From: Planctomycetota bacterium
GTDB lineage: Bacteria; Planctomycetota; Planctomycetia; Planctomycetales; Planctomycetaceae
Direction of reading: 5' to 3'
Assembly: GCA_003696385.1 (NCBI GenBank)
Contig: RFHO01000027.1
Coordinates: forward strand, 1-38,439
DNA: 38,439 nt
Position 1 is the first letter of the stretch, and every line of letters starts with the position of its first letter. The notes under the pieces are model-generated. The model ran no database searches. It saw nothing but the letters and a program-made list of their open reading frames with translations, and was not told where the DNA came from. Below, piece after piece: positions 19,018 through 28,682 of the stretch. Position numbers and translations under genes: made by a program.

Positions 19018-19383
19018 GGCGGTCTCTCTGTCTTTCGCAGCTCACTAACGAATGGTTCAATTCGACCCATAATTTCCGAAGTTTCGCCGCTGCGACCCCT
19101 CACCGAACAACGACCGGCGATCGACCGTCCCCAGCCACGCCGCACGGCCTCACCAGCCGGCAAGTGCGGTACGCCGCGGCCCTCGTCGCAGACGCACCGC
19201 ACCAGGCCCACGGTCTGCTGTACAATGTGCGCGTGCCACACCGACGCAGCACGCGGTTGCCAATATGCACGGCCCACGGCCGGCACCTCACGCACTGCCG
19301 GCCGCCGGTCGGCGACCTTTCGCCGTCACACTCCGCCCGGCCGTTGCATTCTTGCGGCGCCGCGCTCGGAAAGCCAACCCCGC
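19018..19383. other. Divergent intergenic region
   Basis: The 366 bases between the Lgt fusion gene and the small plus-strand gene hold no credible gene. An AT-richer patch at about 19045-19080 may carry the minus-strand promoter, but the hexamers are unclear. TACAAT at 19221-19226 is a possible plus-strand -10 without a recognisable -35. Confidence 0.45.
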
Positions 19384-19818
19384 ATGGATCGCAACAGACG
19401 CACCACACTGCTGTATCTCAAGCTGGCCCTGTTGTGTGATCGTCGCCGTCAGTTGCCGTCCCGCGACCGCCTTCTGGTTTGCGCCGCGGACGCGGCATTG
19501 AATGCCGGCTGGCCCCAAGTGGCGGAAGGCTGCCGCGCGATCATCCTGCGTTCCAACCGCCACCACCTCCTGCGCCGCTGGCCGACGTTCCGCGACGCCG
19601 TGCTGTCCGCCGAATTCCGCCCGTTACTCGAACGCTGCCGCCGGTTCTGTCCGGTGGAACGGGCCGAATTCCTGCTGCAACGCCATCATGAAGAAGTCGA
19701 ACGGGCGCTCCGGTCCGTCACGTCGGCGGACGCTCCACCGCCCGCCGAAGCCGACCGGACCGGTCCCGACACGCCGGCCCTACGACAGGCCATGGCTGTC
19801 GTCTCGGCCCTGTCGTGA
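19384..19818 (+). CDS. Small conserved-type hypothetical protein, 144 aa
   Basis: I do not recognise a named family. The first ~105 residues look helical and well packed, rich in Leu and Arg with several Cys, for example LLYLKLALLCDRRRQ, DRLLVCAADAALNAGW, CRAIILRSNRHHLL and CPVERAEFLLQRHHEEVERAL. There is no signal peptide or membrane segment, so it should be cytosolic. The last ~35 residues are Pro/Ala-rich. The frame stays open far upstream as the antisense of the Lgt fusion gene, but the helical protein starts at ATG 19384, with GGAAAG about 10 bases before it. It is convergent with the methyltransferase gene, whose stop lies 33 bases further on. Confidence 0.65.
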   Translation: MDRNRRTTLLYLKLALLCDRRRQLPSRDRLLVCAADAALNAGWPQVAEGCRAIILRSNRHHLLRRWPTFRDAVLSAEFRPLLERCRRFCPVERAEFLLQRHHEEVERALRSVTSADAPPPAEADRTGPDTPALRQAMAVVSALS

Positions 19819-19851
19819 ATACGGCGTGCCGGCGCCGCCGACCGCGTAGTG

Positions 19852-20667
19852 TCATTCGCCGCGTCGCCGCAGCACGAATACCACGTCTTCGGTCCGCTCG
19901 TCGACCCGAACCGGCGTATCGATGTCGTAAGCGAAGTCATACGTGGCGACGGGTTCCCATTGCGGGACACGCGCAAGCAGCGTGCGGAACTGCTCCGCCG
20001 TGTACGTGAAGTACTCCATCTCGTCCTCGATCCGCATCCGCCCGGTCGGACGATAGACATCGACCGTCATGCCCAGCCTTTCGATCCGGCGGTGCGGATC
20101 GATCCCCTTGGACCACATGTACGAATTGACGACCAGTTGGCCGCGTCGAGCGGACCACGCCTCGTCCTGAATCCGCTCGCCCTGTGTGGGAATCAGGTGC
20201 AGCCCGATGACGTACAAGCCGCCCGGCCGCACGCAATCCGCCATGCATCGCAGATGGCCGGCCGCCGCCTCCTCGCCCAGCAGATGCCGAAAACTGTTGA
20301 TCGGATTGAACGCCGCATCCCATTGCCGCGGAGAGCGGAACCGCGTCATGTCCCCGACTCGAACGCTGGCCGGAAAGCCGTGCCGCTGCAGCCGCGCATT
20401 GCAATACGCCACGGCCGCCTCGTTCAGGTCGATGCCGCCGACGCTGTAACCCGCTTTGGCGAACCGGATCAGCAACCGCCCCGTTCCGCAGGCCGGCTCG
20501 AAAACGCTCCGCACCGCCCTGCCGCGCGGCAACGCCGCAAACCGCTCGAAACATGCCCTCAGGAAATGAAACTCGGCACGCCAGTCCGAACCGAACAGGA
20601 CGTCATAGTACTTCGGAAAGTCATAGATGCTGCCGCGAACGACGTCCCCGCCCCACCCGTCACTCAT
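19852..20667 (-). CDS. Class I SAM-dependent methyltransferase
   Basis: A 271-residue methyltransferase. The SAM-binding motif I is VFEPACGTGRLLIRFAKAGY, followed by the acidic loop VGGIDLNEAAVAYC; motif II/III regions are WDAAFNPINSFRHLL and CVRPGGLYVIGLHL. The C-terminal part is beta-rich and ends in DERTEDVVFVLRRRGE, as in small-molecule methyltransferases of the ubiE-like group. The N-terminal SIYDFPKYYDVLFGSDWRAEFHFL is typical of this subfamily. The substrate is unknown. ATG 20667 has GGAA six bases upstream; ATG 20679, four codons earlier, is equally possible. The tRNA-Leu gene lies 176 bp upstream on the same strand. Confidence 0.85.
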   Translation of the reverse strand: MSDGWGGDVVRGSIYDFPKYYDVLFGSDWRAEFHFLRACFERFAALPRGRAVRSVFEPACGTGRLLIRFAKAGYSVGGIDLNEAAVAYCNARLQRHGFPASVRVGDMTRFRSPRQWDAAFNPINSFRHLLGEEAAAGHLRCMADCVRPGGLYVIGLHLIPTQGERIQDEAWSARRGQLVVNSYMWSKGIDPHRRIERLGMTVDVYRPTGRMRIEDEMEYFTYTAEQFRTLLARVPQWEPVATYDFAYDIDTPVRVDERTEDVVFVLRRRGE

Positions 20668-20842
20668 CGACCGTTCCATCGTCTTCGACCACGCAACCGA
20701 ACGTGCGGACGCCTCCGTTCGAAACGCTTCACACACCGCCCCGCCGGTGCCGCCATCGGGCCACGAAAGCCTCCGGAAACCGCTCGTCCACCCGCTCCGA
20801 CCACTTCCGTCGACCGCCGAACCGCAACCTCACCGGGGCGAT

Positions 20843-20927
20843 TGGCCGAGGCGGGACTCGAACCCGCACGGGGATTTCTCCCCACCGGATTTTAAGTCCG
20901 GTGCGTCTGCCATTCCGCCACTCGGCC
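20843..20927 (-). tRNA. tRNA-Leu (anticodon UAA)
   Basis: On the minus strand an 85-base sequence folds as a type II tRNA. The acceptor GGCCGAG pairs with CTCGGCC, discriminator A. The D-arm runs GCG-GAATGGCAGA-CGC, and the anticodon arm CCGGA-CTTAAAA-TCCGG has TAA at the anticodon. The long variable arm has a GGGG/CCCC stem. The T-arm is GCGGG-TTCGAGT-CCCGC. The 3' CCA is not encoded; the genome reads A then AT. Confidence 0.97.
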
Positions 20928-21014
20928 GTCCTCGGACCACGTCCTGACGCTTGGCGCGATGAAGCACCGCCGCAGGCGAGCACGGACGCCACCGTGCTCC
21001 CGGCCAAACGCCCG

Positions 21015-21815
21015 TCATTTCCGCTCGGCCGGCGGTCGGAAGAATCGCATCGACTGCAAAACCACCTCCCGTCGCCGCGCGATGCGTGAACCGAGCGTGA
21101 TCAGGTAGTTCCGCCAACCGGGCACGACGAACTGCTTCCGCCTCTCCATCGCCTTCAGCGCCGCCTTGACGACCTGCTGCGGTGTTTGTGCCGAATGCTT
21201 CTTCAACCAGTTCGGAACACCCGCGACCTCGAAGAACTCTGTCCGCGTCGTTCCGGGACAAAGGGCCGTCACCGTCACACCGCGGTCCCGGCATTCCGCC
21301 CACAGCGCCTCACTGAAGTGCAACACGTAGGCCTTCGTCGACGCATACACCGGCATGTAGGCAACCGGCTGGAACGCCGCCAACGACGCCACGTTGATGA
21401 CCGCTCCGTGCCGTCGTTGCAACATCGGCGGCAACAATCGGTACGTGAACTCGGTCAGCGCCGTCACGTTGACCTGAATGATATCGCGCATCCGCTGAAT
21501 GTCGGTTTCCTCGATCGTGCCCACGAAGCCGAATCCGGCGTTGTTCACCAGCAGTTCGACGTCGATCCCGCGAGCGGCCACTTCCTCGACGAGCCGTCGC
21601 GGTGCATCCGGGTCGGTCAGATCCGCCGTGACGATCTCACACCGCGTACCGTGCCGCGTATGCAGCTCCGACGCCAACGCCTCCAGCCGCTCCCGCCGCC
21701 GCGCCGTCAGGAACAGATGCATACCGCGGGCGGCCAGTACCCGTGCGAACTCCGCGCCGATACCCGACGACGCCCCTGTAATGAACGCCCAACGCTCGGC
21801 ATACTGGTCGATCAC
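21015..21815 (-). CDS. SDR-family oxidoreductase (DltE/YqjQ-like)
   Basis: A 266-residue short-chain dehydrogenase. The cofactor loop is ITGASSGIG, followed by ADLTDPDAP, the [11 protein letters not shown] motif, a Ser in [25 protein letters not shown] and the YxxxK pair in the same stretch. The C-terminal part with [24 protein letters not shown] is typical of SDRs that act on acyl or lipid-like substrates, a tentative link only. The start is GTG 21815, because it is the last start before the Rossmann strand and GAAGG lies about 9 bases upstream; 52 further upstream codons are Cys/Arg-rich and not SDR-like. It diverges from nnrE. Confidence 0.88.
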   Translation of the reverse strand: MIDQYAERWAFITGASSGIGAEFARVLAARGMHLFLTARRRERLEALASELHTRHGTRCEIVTADLTDPDAPRRLVEEVAARGIDVELLVNNAGFGFVGTIEETDIQRMRDIIQVNVTALTEFTYRLLPPMLQRRHGAVINVASLAAFQPVAYMPVYASTKAYVLHFSEALWAECRDRGVTVTALCPGTTRTEFFEVAGVPNWLKKHSAQTPQQVVKAALKAMERRKQFVVPGWRNYLITLGSRIARRREVVLQSMRFFRPPAERK

Positions 21816-22080
21816 GGTTGGTGCCTTCGATGTCTTCTCCAGGCAGCCGCACGGCGTTCCGCAGCGACCGCACAACCACAGCGACCGGTATCGCACAACA
21901 CACCGGCGCTTGACGAAACGTGCCCGAACGTGAGGTGGATCGTAGAGACGGCTTCGCCAAAATGAAAGCAATTGCGGCGTCCGACGACGCCCCCATTCAC
22001 GCGGCTAAACACCGGCTCCGCCGCGGTTTGAGTATCTCGTTTCGCACCACGACAATCGCCGTCCAATCAGTGGAGAAGCC

Positions 22081-22812
22081 ATGGAGCTGTCACGCTGTGT
22101 CCTGCCCCGTCGCTGGGTCCGTCGGCTGGATCGGCTCGCCATCGAGCAGTTCGGTGTGCCGGGCATCGTCCTCATGGAGAACGCCGGCCGCGGAGCGGCC
22201 GAGTGGCTCGCCGAACACGTCAAGCGCGGACCGGTCGTCATCTGCTGCGGCAAGGGAAACAACGGCGGCGACGGCCTGGTCATCGCCCGCCATCTGGACA
22301 ACCGTGGAATCGACGTTCACATCGCGCTGCTCGTTCCCGCCCAATCGCTCTCCGGCGATGCCGCCACCAATTGGAGCATCGTCCAACGCAGCAGGCTCGA
22401 CGCGGCATACTACGAGCTTGCCGACATCGCCCGTCGTGCGGCTTTTTCCGAACGCCTCACAGCCGCCGAATGGATCGTCGACGCTCTGCTGGGCACGGGG
22501 GCGCAAGGAGAGATTCGCGAACCGTACGCGACCGCGATCGAAGCCCTCGATGCGGCCGAGCGCCCTGTGTTGGCCGTCGATCTCCCCTCCGGCCTGGACT
22601 GCGACACCGGAGAACCGCTCGGGCCCTGTGTGCGGGCCACCCTCACCGCCACCTTCGCCGCCACCAAACCCGGACTGATCCGGGAATCGGCCCGCCAGTG
22701 GACCGGACGCCTCCGCGTGTTCGACATCGGCGCACCACGGGCAGCCTACCGCGTCCTGGCCGAAGAAATGCGCTCCGCCGGCGAACAACCTCCGCCGCTC
22801 GACGGCAACTGA
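22081..22812 (+). CDS. nnrE: NAD(P)H-hydrate epimerase
   Basis: A 243-residue YjeF N-terminal-type protein that interconverts the R and S forms of hydrated NAD(P)H, a repair activity. Family features: LDRLAIEQFGVPGIVLMENAGRGAAEW at the N-terminus, the CCGKGNNGGDGLVIARHL loop, DALLGTGAQGEIREPY and AVDLPSGLDCDTGE. It ends without the C-terminal ADP/ATP-dependent dehydratase (NnrD) domain that many bacteria fuse to it, so the dehydratase must be elsewhere. The ATG at 22081 is preceded by GTGGAGAAG, a good ribosome-binding site. The sulfatase gene follows on the same strand after 258 bases with no visible shared function. Confidence 0.92.
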   Translation: MELSRCVLPRRWVRRLDRLAIEQFGVPGIVLMENAGRGAAEWLAEHVKRGPVVICCGKGNNGGDGLVIARHLDNRGIDVHIALLVPAQSLSGDAATNWSIVQRSRLDAAYYELADIARRAAFSERLTAAEWIVDALLGTGAQGEIREPYATAIEALDAAERPVLAVDLPSGLDCDTGEPLGPCVRATLTATFAATKPGLIRESARQWTGRLRVFDIGAPRAAYRVLAEEMRSAGEQPPPLDGN

Positions 22813-23070
22813 GTGAACCAATCCCCCGCGGTAAACCACAGCCCGAGCCGATCATTTCACCGGCCAACGGATACGCTGCGGCCGACCTCCGCGGCCACCC
22901 GCCGCCCCCTGTGGCGACCGATGTCGTCCCCCGCCGCGGGTGGCACGCAGGCAGGCGGCCCATGGCCTGACAGCGACGCTTGAGAACTCCGCGCGAATCG
23001 CACACCATGGCCACTCACACGTACATCTGCCACAACGGATCCGACCGGATCGCTCTGGGAGACAACCAAC

Positions 23071-24633
23071 ATGCGACACGATGCAACGCTGCGTTCCGTC
23101 TCGTCGGAAGCCCCACGTAGTCCGTCAGGGACCTTTCAGCGCCTGCTCGCAGCCGGTCCGCGGCCTCGTGCAATTCGCCTGCCTGCAGGGTTTGCGGCGG
23201 TCGTGCTGGCCGCAATCGCCGCGGCGATTTGCGGCTCCGCGGCCTGCGCCGCGACCGAACGTCCGCCCAACGTGGTGGTGATCTTCATCGACGACATGGG
23301 TTACGCCGACATCGGACCGTTCGGGGCCGAAGGCTACCAGACACCCAATATCGACCGGATGGCCCGCGAAGGGCGTGTATTCACGGACTTCGTCGTCTCT
23401 TCGGCGGTCTGCTCGGCGTCGCGTGCCGCTCTGATGACCGGCTGCTTCCACCGCCGCGTAGGCATCTCCGGAGCACTGGGGCCCGGGTCCCGGATCGGCA
23501 TCAATGCCGACGAAGTCACGCTGGCGGAGATCTGCAAGCAGAAGAACTACGCCACGGCAATCTTCGGGAAGTGGCACCTGGGGCATCACCCGAAGTTTCT
23601 GCCGCTGCAGCACGGCTTCGACGAGTACTTCGGCCTGCCGTATTCCAATGACATGTGGCCGTACCATCCGACCGCCGGGAAGCGCTTCCCGCGACTGCCG
23701 CTGATCGAAGGAAACCGGGTCATCGACCCCGAGGTGACCCCCGAAGAACAAACGCAGTTGACCACCTGGTACACCGAGCACGCGGTGGACTTCATTCGCC
23801 GCAACAAGGACCGACCGTTCTTCCTCTACGTGCCACACAGCATGGTGCACGTGCCGCTGTTCGTTTCCGACAAATTCAAGGGCAAGTCGCAGCGCGGTCT
23901 GTTCGGCGACGTGGTGATGGAAGTCGACTGGTCCGTGGGCCAGATCCTGGACACGATCCGCTCATTGAATCTCGAACGCCACACGCTGGTGATCTTTACC
24001 TCCGACAACGGCCCGTGGCTGTCGTACGGAGAGCACGCGGGATCGGCCAAGCCGCTGCGTGAGGGCAAGGGCACGTCGTTCGAAGGCGGTATCCGCGAGC
24101 CGACCGTGATGTGGTGGCCCGGACGAATCCCGGCCGGCACGAAGTGCACCGAACTCGCATCGACGATCGACATCCTGCCGACCGTGGCCGCACTGATCGG
24201 GGCACGCTTACCGGACCACAAAATCGACGGCAAAGACATTCGGCCGCTGATGTTCGGCGATCCGGGCGCCAAATCCCCTCACGAGGCAATCGTGACCTAC
24301 TATGCCGGTGGTCAGTTGCAGGCCATCCGGGACCGCCGATGGAAACTCTACTTTCCCCACACGTACCGGACGCTCGCCGGACGCCCCGGAGGCAAAGGGG
24401 GAAAGCCCGTGCCGTACTCCAAAGCGAAAATCGGACTCTCCCTGTTCGATCTGCACAACGACATCAGTGAAACGACGAACGTGATCGACAAGTACCCCGA
24501 GCAAGCCAGACGGCTGATGGCCCTCGCCGAGCGGTATCGCGACGAGCTCGGCGACACGCTCACCAAACGAAAAGGCAAGGCCATCCGCCCCGCCGGCCGG
24601 CTGATGCCCGGCGACGCCGAGCTGAAATGGTGA
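23071..24633 (+). CDS. Exported arylsulfatase
   Basis: A 520-residue sulfatase that cleaves sulfate esters, probably of polysaccharides or other sulfated organics; planctomycetes carry many such enzymes. A long N-terminal region ends in a signal peptide near residue 60 ([21 protein letters not shown]). Metal ligands Asp74 and Asp75 lie in [15 protein letters not shown]. The formylglycine site is Cys114 in CSASR, followed by AALMTG; the usual CxPSR has Pro where this has Ala, a variant known in the family. [15 protein letters not shown] and the calcium/sulfate-binding residues follow. GGGAG is spaced 9 bases from the ATG. A sulfatase-maturing enzyme is not in the window. Substrate unknown. Confidence 0.93.
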   Translation: MRHDATLRSVSSEAPRSPSGTFQRLLAAGPRPRAIRLPAGFAAVVLAAIAAAICGSAACAATERPPNVVVIFIDDMGYADIGPFGAEGYQTPNIDRMAREGRVFTDFVVSSAVCSASRAALMTGCFHRRVGISGALGPGSRIGINADEVTLAEICKQKNYATAIFGKWHLGHHPKFLPLQHGFDEYFGLPYSNDMWPYHPTAGKRFPRLPLIEGNRVIDPEVTPEEQTQLTTWYTEHAVDFIRRNKDRPFFLYVPHSMVHVPLFVSDKFKGKSQRGLFGDVVMEVDWSVGQILDTIRSLNLERHTLVIFTSDNGPWLSYGEHAGSAKPLREGKGTSFEGGIREPTVMWWPGRIPAGTKCTELASTIDILPTVAALIGARLPDHKIDGKDIRPLMFGDPGAKSPHEAIVTYYAGGQLQAIRDRRWKLYFPHTYRTLAGRPGGKGGKPVPYSKAKIGLSLFDLHNDISETTNVIDKYPEQARRLMALAERYRDELGDTLTKRKGKAIRPAGRLMPGDAELKW

Positions 24634-24683
24634 ACCACGCCGCGCCGCCCCACAGCACCGGCTGCGCGTGACCGGTGCGGCCT

Positions 24684-24708
24684 GCCGGTGGCCCGGTTCG
24701 CCACCGGC
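24684..24708. terminator. Perfect GC hairpin between convergent genes
   Basis: GCCGGTGGC (24684-24692) and GCCACCGGC (24700-24708) form a perfect 9-bp stem with a 7-base loop, in the 192-base gap between the sulfatase and TolC-family stops. It would work on both strands. No U tract follows, as is common in GC-rich genomes. Confidence 0.55.
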
Positions 24709-24825
24709 GCTGAACGCCGGCCCGTGTCACCGAACTTCCGGCCATCGCGTCGCCGGAGTCGGTCGATCCGGAGTCACCGCATACCGTGCCAAGCGATCGC
24801 TTCCGTCCAGTCCGGCTGCTTGCGG

Positions 24826-26838
24826 TCACGGCGCGGCCCGAACGGAATCCACCGCCAGGACCGCCGTCAGATCGGCCAGCGCGGTGAAATACTCGTGAAG
24901 CACCTCGACTTCTGCAATCTGCGCTTGCGCCGCCTGTTGTTCCCGCAGATTGACCGCCAACAGGTCGCTGTTCCCCAGTTCGAACCGTCGACGTTCGACG
25001 TCCGCCAGCCGCTCCGCCAGCCGCCGCGCCTCACGGACCTGGTCGATCCGCCCCAGCGCGGCCCGCAGTCGTGCGTGCACCGCTTGCACTTCGGCCGCGA
25101 CCTTGTCGCTCATCATCGTGCGTTTGGCGAGCACCTGGCGGATCTTTGCCTCCGCGGCCGCCAGCTTGCCCCGAGCCTTGCGCCGCTGAACGGGCACCTC
25201 GAAGAACACCCCCGCCTCCAGTTCGAACGGCCGTTTGTCACGTTTGCTGGAAGCATGCGGACCAACGTCCTTGGCAGTCCTCACGGCCACTGACAGATCC
25301 GGCCGTGTCTCGTTCAGCGCCTGCCGTCGATCGATCTCCAGTTGCTCCCGCAGCGAGCCGAGAATCTGCAGCTCCGGTCGATTCTGCTGCGCGGTCCGCA
25401 AATGCTCATCCAGCCGATCGGTGATCGAATCGGTCACTTCGGGGAATTCCGGAATCTGGTCCGCAGTGGGCACGACCGGTCGCCCGTCGGCATCGCGGTA
25501 GTACAGAGACAGCTTCACTGCCGTTTCCTGCAACTTCCGGCGTTCCGCCAGCAATTTGGCCTCGCGGGAAGCGATCAGACGCTGGTTGTCGGCCAGCACG
25601 GGAGGATCGATCGCGCCGGTCTCCACTTTGCGGCGGATGCCCTCGTTCCGGTTCCGCGCCAATGCCAGCAATCTCTGCGAAATCCGCACGCGGCGCCCGG
25701 CCGCCACCCAGTCCCAGTATGCATAGCTGGCGTCCCGGACGAACCCGATCCGCTGCAGGCGGAATTCCGCCGCTGCGATCTGTCGCCCCAGATTCGTCTT
25801 CCACAGTTCGGCCCGTCGTGTGTCGATCCCCACGTTGCGCAGCAACGGAACGATGATTCCGCCGTTGAACTCGCCGCCTTCGTCGGTCAATCGCTCCAAG
25901 TACCACGGCTGGAAACTGCCGCGACCGATCCGGTAGCCGGCGAACACCGAACCGCCCCAATAGGTCGGCTGCTCCAGCCCCACTCGGTGCCGATACGTTT
26001 CGTAGAAACCCAGCGGACCGTTTTCCGACGCCGCCTTTACCTTCAAATCGAAGGCACCGTGGGCTGCCAGATGCTGCCCCTCCGCGATGTCGCGGAGTGC
26101 CCGCGCAGCATCCAGCAACGGGAACGCACGGTCCACCGATTCCAGGACAACATCCAGCTCCAATGGTTCGGCCCGCACGTGCGGGATATCCGCGCCGCCC
26201 GTCGGAGGGGATCTCGGCTGTTCCCCGGACCTCTGAAAAACCGCTGTCTCCGCCGCTTGCCCCCTGGACAACGGCGTTCCCGCGACGCCGATCCGGCTCC
26301 GGCGCGTGGGCCGCCAATCGGAAGCCGCCTCCAAGCGGTCCTCCTCCTGCGGGAACGATTGCTCGAGCGGATCGGTGGGCATCCGGCGGGTGTCTCGAAC
26401 CACCGCTTGTGCCACCGCGCTCGACGGCGACCGCGCCACAACGTGGGTCGCCATTTCCGCCACGGCAACTTCACGCCCGCCGATCACGGGCTCGGCCGAT
26501 GACCTGCGTGGAGTGCGGCCGCCGCGACCGGTCCGCGACGCCTCACGTGCGGCGCTTTGCATCTCGGTGACAGCATCGTCGGGGCGCACGGCGACGACCA
26601 TCGGATGCCGCACCTCGTCCGATCGAGTTTCCTCCCGTGCAGCGGTGTGGATCACGGTGCAGCCGGGAAGGGTCAACGACAGTAGCAGAAGACACAGCCG
26701 CAGGCACACGCTGAATCCCGCTTGGAGAGAAGACGACTCCGGGCGTGTCACAGCCGCCGGTTGAAGCAGCGCGACACCACTGCCCATCGGCGCACCCGGC
26801 GCCGGTCCGAACCGGCCCGGTCCAGCCGTCTTGATCAT
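24826..26838 (-). CDS. TolC-family outer membrane lipoprotein
   Basis: A 670-residue outer-membrane efflux protein of the TolC type. A hydrophobic segment ends LTLPGC, a good lipobox, so the protein is probably lipidated like OprM relatives. Next comes a linker of about 180 residues rich in Arg, Ser and Thr, then two long helical OEP repeats with heptad character (for example DASYAYWDWVAAGRRVRISQRLLALA and KLAAAEAKIRQVLA, ARRLAERLADVERRRFELGNSDLL). It should form the outer-membrane channel of a type I-like exporter. The frame opens with GTG 26904, only 11 bases after the adaptor stop, so 26904 (692 aa) is the main alternative; ATG 26838 is used here. Start uncertain; family call firm. Confidence 0.88.
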   Translation of the reverse strand: MIKTAGPGRFGPAPGAPMGSGVALLQPAAVTRPESSSLQAGFSVCLRLCLLLLSLTLPGCTVIHTAAREETRSDEVRHPMVVAVRPDDAVTEMQSAAREASRTGRGGRTPRRSSAEPVIGGREVAVAEMATHVVARSPSSAVAQAVVRDTRRMPTDPLEQSFPQEEDRLEAASDWRPTRRSRIGVAGTPLSRGQAAETAVFQRSGEQPRSPPTGGADIPHVRAEPLELDVVLESVDRAFPLLDAARALRDIAEGQHLAAHGAFDLKVKAASENGPLGFYETYRHRVGLEQPTYWGGSVFAGYRIGRGSFQPWYLERLTDEGGEFNGGIIVPLLRNVGIDTRRAELWKTNLGRQIAAAEFRLQRIGFVRDASYAYWDWVAAGRRVRISQRLLALARNRNEGIRRKVETGAIDPPVLADNQRLIASREAKLLAERRKLQETAVKLSLYYRDADGRPVVPTADQIPEFPEVTDSITDRLDEHLRTAQQNRPELQILGSLREQLEIDRRQALNETRPDLSVAVRTAKDVGPHASSKRDKRPFELEAGVFFEVPVQRRKARGKLAAAEAKIRQVLAKRTMMSDKVAAEVQAVHARLRAALGRIDQVREARRLAERLADVERRRFELGNSDLLAVNLREQQAAQAQIAEVEVLHEYFTALADLTAVLAVDSVRAAP

Positions 26839-26915
26839 CAGAATCCGTACAGTTTCTCCAGCTTTTCCAAGCGGAATGTCTTTAACCGCCGGCGTCGCGT
26901 TCACTCAGCAGCCGG

Positions 26916-28361
26916 TCACTTTTTGCGCTTCGGCAACTTGGGAGTCTTGGAAGGCTGCTCGATTTTCACCGAAGGCGGAAACGCGTTGAAACGCCGCCAC
27001 AGCTCGAACCACAGCGGAACCTGATCCAGCAGCACCCATCCATTGGCCCGAACCCCCTGCCGCAGGTACCGGCTGCTGGGCCAGGGGCGATCGGTCGGAT
27101 CCGGCAGCACCAGCACGCGAAAGCGGCCGTTTCCGTCGTCAACCGGATCGACCGATACGACGCGTCCGCCGAACGTCCCCACGGCCACCGCCGGCCAGCC
27201 CGTGAATTGAATGGCCGGCCAGCCCTCGAACTGCAGACGGACGTGCCGCCCGGGGCTGACCAACGGCGCGTCGTTTCCATTCAGCCAGATCTGCACGGCA
27301 CGCTCTTCGGTATCCGGCACGACGGTACAGATCAGTTCACCTTCTTTGAGCAATCGACCGCCGAGGTTGGGTGTCACCTGGACCAGGATCCCATCGAATG
27401 GCGCAACGACGCGCTGCGTCTGCTGACGAGCCACTTTGGTCTGGATTTCCAGCAACTCCTTCTGCGCCTTGGACAGTTCAGTAGCCGCCTTGGCCGCATC
27501 CGCTTCGGCCTTGGCCACATCGCTGCGGGCCTTGCGCAGAAGCGCGGTCGCGTACTGGATGTCGATGTCGGCCTTGCGCACCTTCACGTCGCGATCGCGC
27601 CGCTTGCCTTCCAGATCGTTTTTCGCTGCATCGACGTAGGCTTCCGCCTTGGCCACCTTGGCGACCGCTTCCTTCCATTTCCGCTCGGCTTCCTGAAACT
27701 TCAGCTGCGATGCCAGCCCCTCGCGAAAAAGCTGCCGTTGCCGAACGTAGTCGGCTTCCAACTGCGCCAGTGCCGCCAACTGTTCCTGAAGAAACTGCTG
27801 TTCCGCCGCCAGCTTCTGCTCCGCAACGGCCACGGCGGCATCGGCCAGCGCCAGCGTCTGTTCCCGAACTTCCTGATAGGCCTGCAACTGCCGCTGGTAG
27901 GTCTGCACGATCGTATTCAGCGTCGCCACGTTCCGGTCCGCCGCTTCCACTTGCAGCCGTGCCGCCGCCACCTGGCGTTCCAACGCCGCCTCCTGCTCTT
28001 GCAGACGAACCAGGCGTTCCGGATCCAGGTCGCGGATTTCAACGATCAGCTCGCCCTGCGTGACCCGAGCGTTCTCGTAGATGTTCTTGCCCCACCGGAC
28101 GACGCGTCCTTTCACGGGCGACTCGATGGTCTGAGGGCGCAGCGTCGGGGTATACGCGATGACATTTCCGCTTCCCTTCACCGACTGCTGCCAGGGCGCA
28201 AACAGCATCATGATCGAAGTCAGCCCCAGCAACCACAGCAGCCACCGGGCGATGATCCGAACAATACGCGACGTCCGAGCCAGCCGCAGCGCCGGGAGAA
28301 CGAATTCTCCGTACGCCGTAGGCGACGCCATCGACCGCACTCGCAGTTCGTGTTCCGCCAT
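26916..28361 (-). CDS. HlyD-family periplasmic adaptor (membrane fusion protein)
   Basis: A 481-residue adaptor that links an inner-membrane transporter to a TolC channel. One transmembrane helix at about residues 35-56 (RIIARWLLWLLGLTSIMMLF) is followed by a lipoyl half (IESPVKGRVVRWGKNIYENARVTQGELIVEI). A long Ala/Glu/Gln coiled-coil hairpin runs from about 118 to 315, then comes the second lipoyl half (VVAPFDGILVQVTPNLGGRLLKEGELICTVV) and a beta-barrel with VRLQFEGWPAIQFTGWP. The C-terminus is Lys/Pro-rich. The coil is long enough to reach across a periplasm. It lies 321 bp downstream of the ABC gene, with the TolC-family gene next on the same strand. Confidence 0.93.
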   Translation of the reverse strand: MAEHELRVRSMASPTAYGEFVLPALRLARTSRIVRIIARWLLWLLGLTSIMMLFAPWQQSVKGSGNVIAYTPTLRPQTIESPVKGRVVRWGKNIYENARVTQGELIVEIRDLDPERLVRLQEQEAALERQVAAARLQVEAADRNVATLNTIVQTYQRQLQAYQEVREQTLALADAAVAVAEQKLAAEQQFLQEQLAALAQLEADYVRQRQLFREGLASQLKFQEAERKWKEAVAKVAKAEAYVDAAKNDLEGKRRDRDVKVRKADIDIQYATALLRKARSDVAKAEADAAKAATELSKAQKELLEIQTKVARQQTQRVVAPFDGILVQVTPNLGGRLLKEGELICTVVPDTEERAVQIWLNGNDAPLVSPGRHVRLQFEGWPAIQFTGWPAVAVGTFGGRVVSVDPVDDGNGRFRVLVLPDPTDRPWPSSRYLRQGVRANGWVLLDQVPLWFELWRRFNAFPPSVKIEQPSKTPKLPKRKK

Positions 28362-28682
28362 CGCGTCCGGATCCTGGAAGGCTCCGCCGAAGTCTGCTCA
28401 CCGGCCGCACCGTCGGCGCGCAATGCCGCCGTGCCGCGGCACCGGTCTCCGCCCGATTACCCCATCGACCGTTCCGGCAGGCCCTCTTGAACAACTCCGG
28501 CGGACCTCGGTGGCCGTCCGCGGAAATGACAACCGGCAGGGGATCGGCCGAAAAGCCTCATCACGCACGCTGCGGGCCATTGCCGGTCGTCCTCAAAGAA
28601 ACGCGACGCGGCGTCAAACCACCGCCACAGCAAAACGGATCGCCTCCGCCGCCGACGCCGCAACCGGCGGGCGCGGTACCGC
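28362..28682 (-). other. Intergenic region between the ABC and adaptor genes
   Basis: These 321 bases lie inside a same-strand cluster. I find no credible coding sequence (only Arg-rich open frames) and no clear terminator or promoter. The adaptor may have its own promoter here. Confidence 0.4.

Noticed and set aside
16435-19383. Very long plus-strand open frame opposite the Lgt-TadG gene, merging into the small gene at 19384
   Set aside because: The translation is rich in Arg, Gln, Pro and His with no domain, and mirrors the GC-biased third positions of the minus-strand gene. Only the part from ATG 19384 is kept.
20843-20927. Attachment site for an integrative element at the tRNA-Leu gene
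   Set aside because: No integrase gene lies nearby and I see no second copy of the tRNA 3' end within the window.
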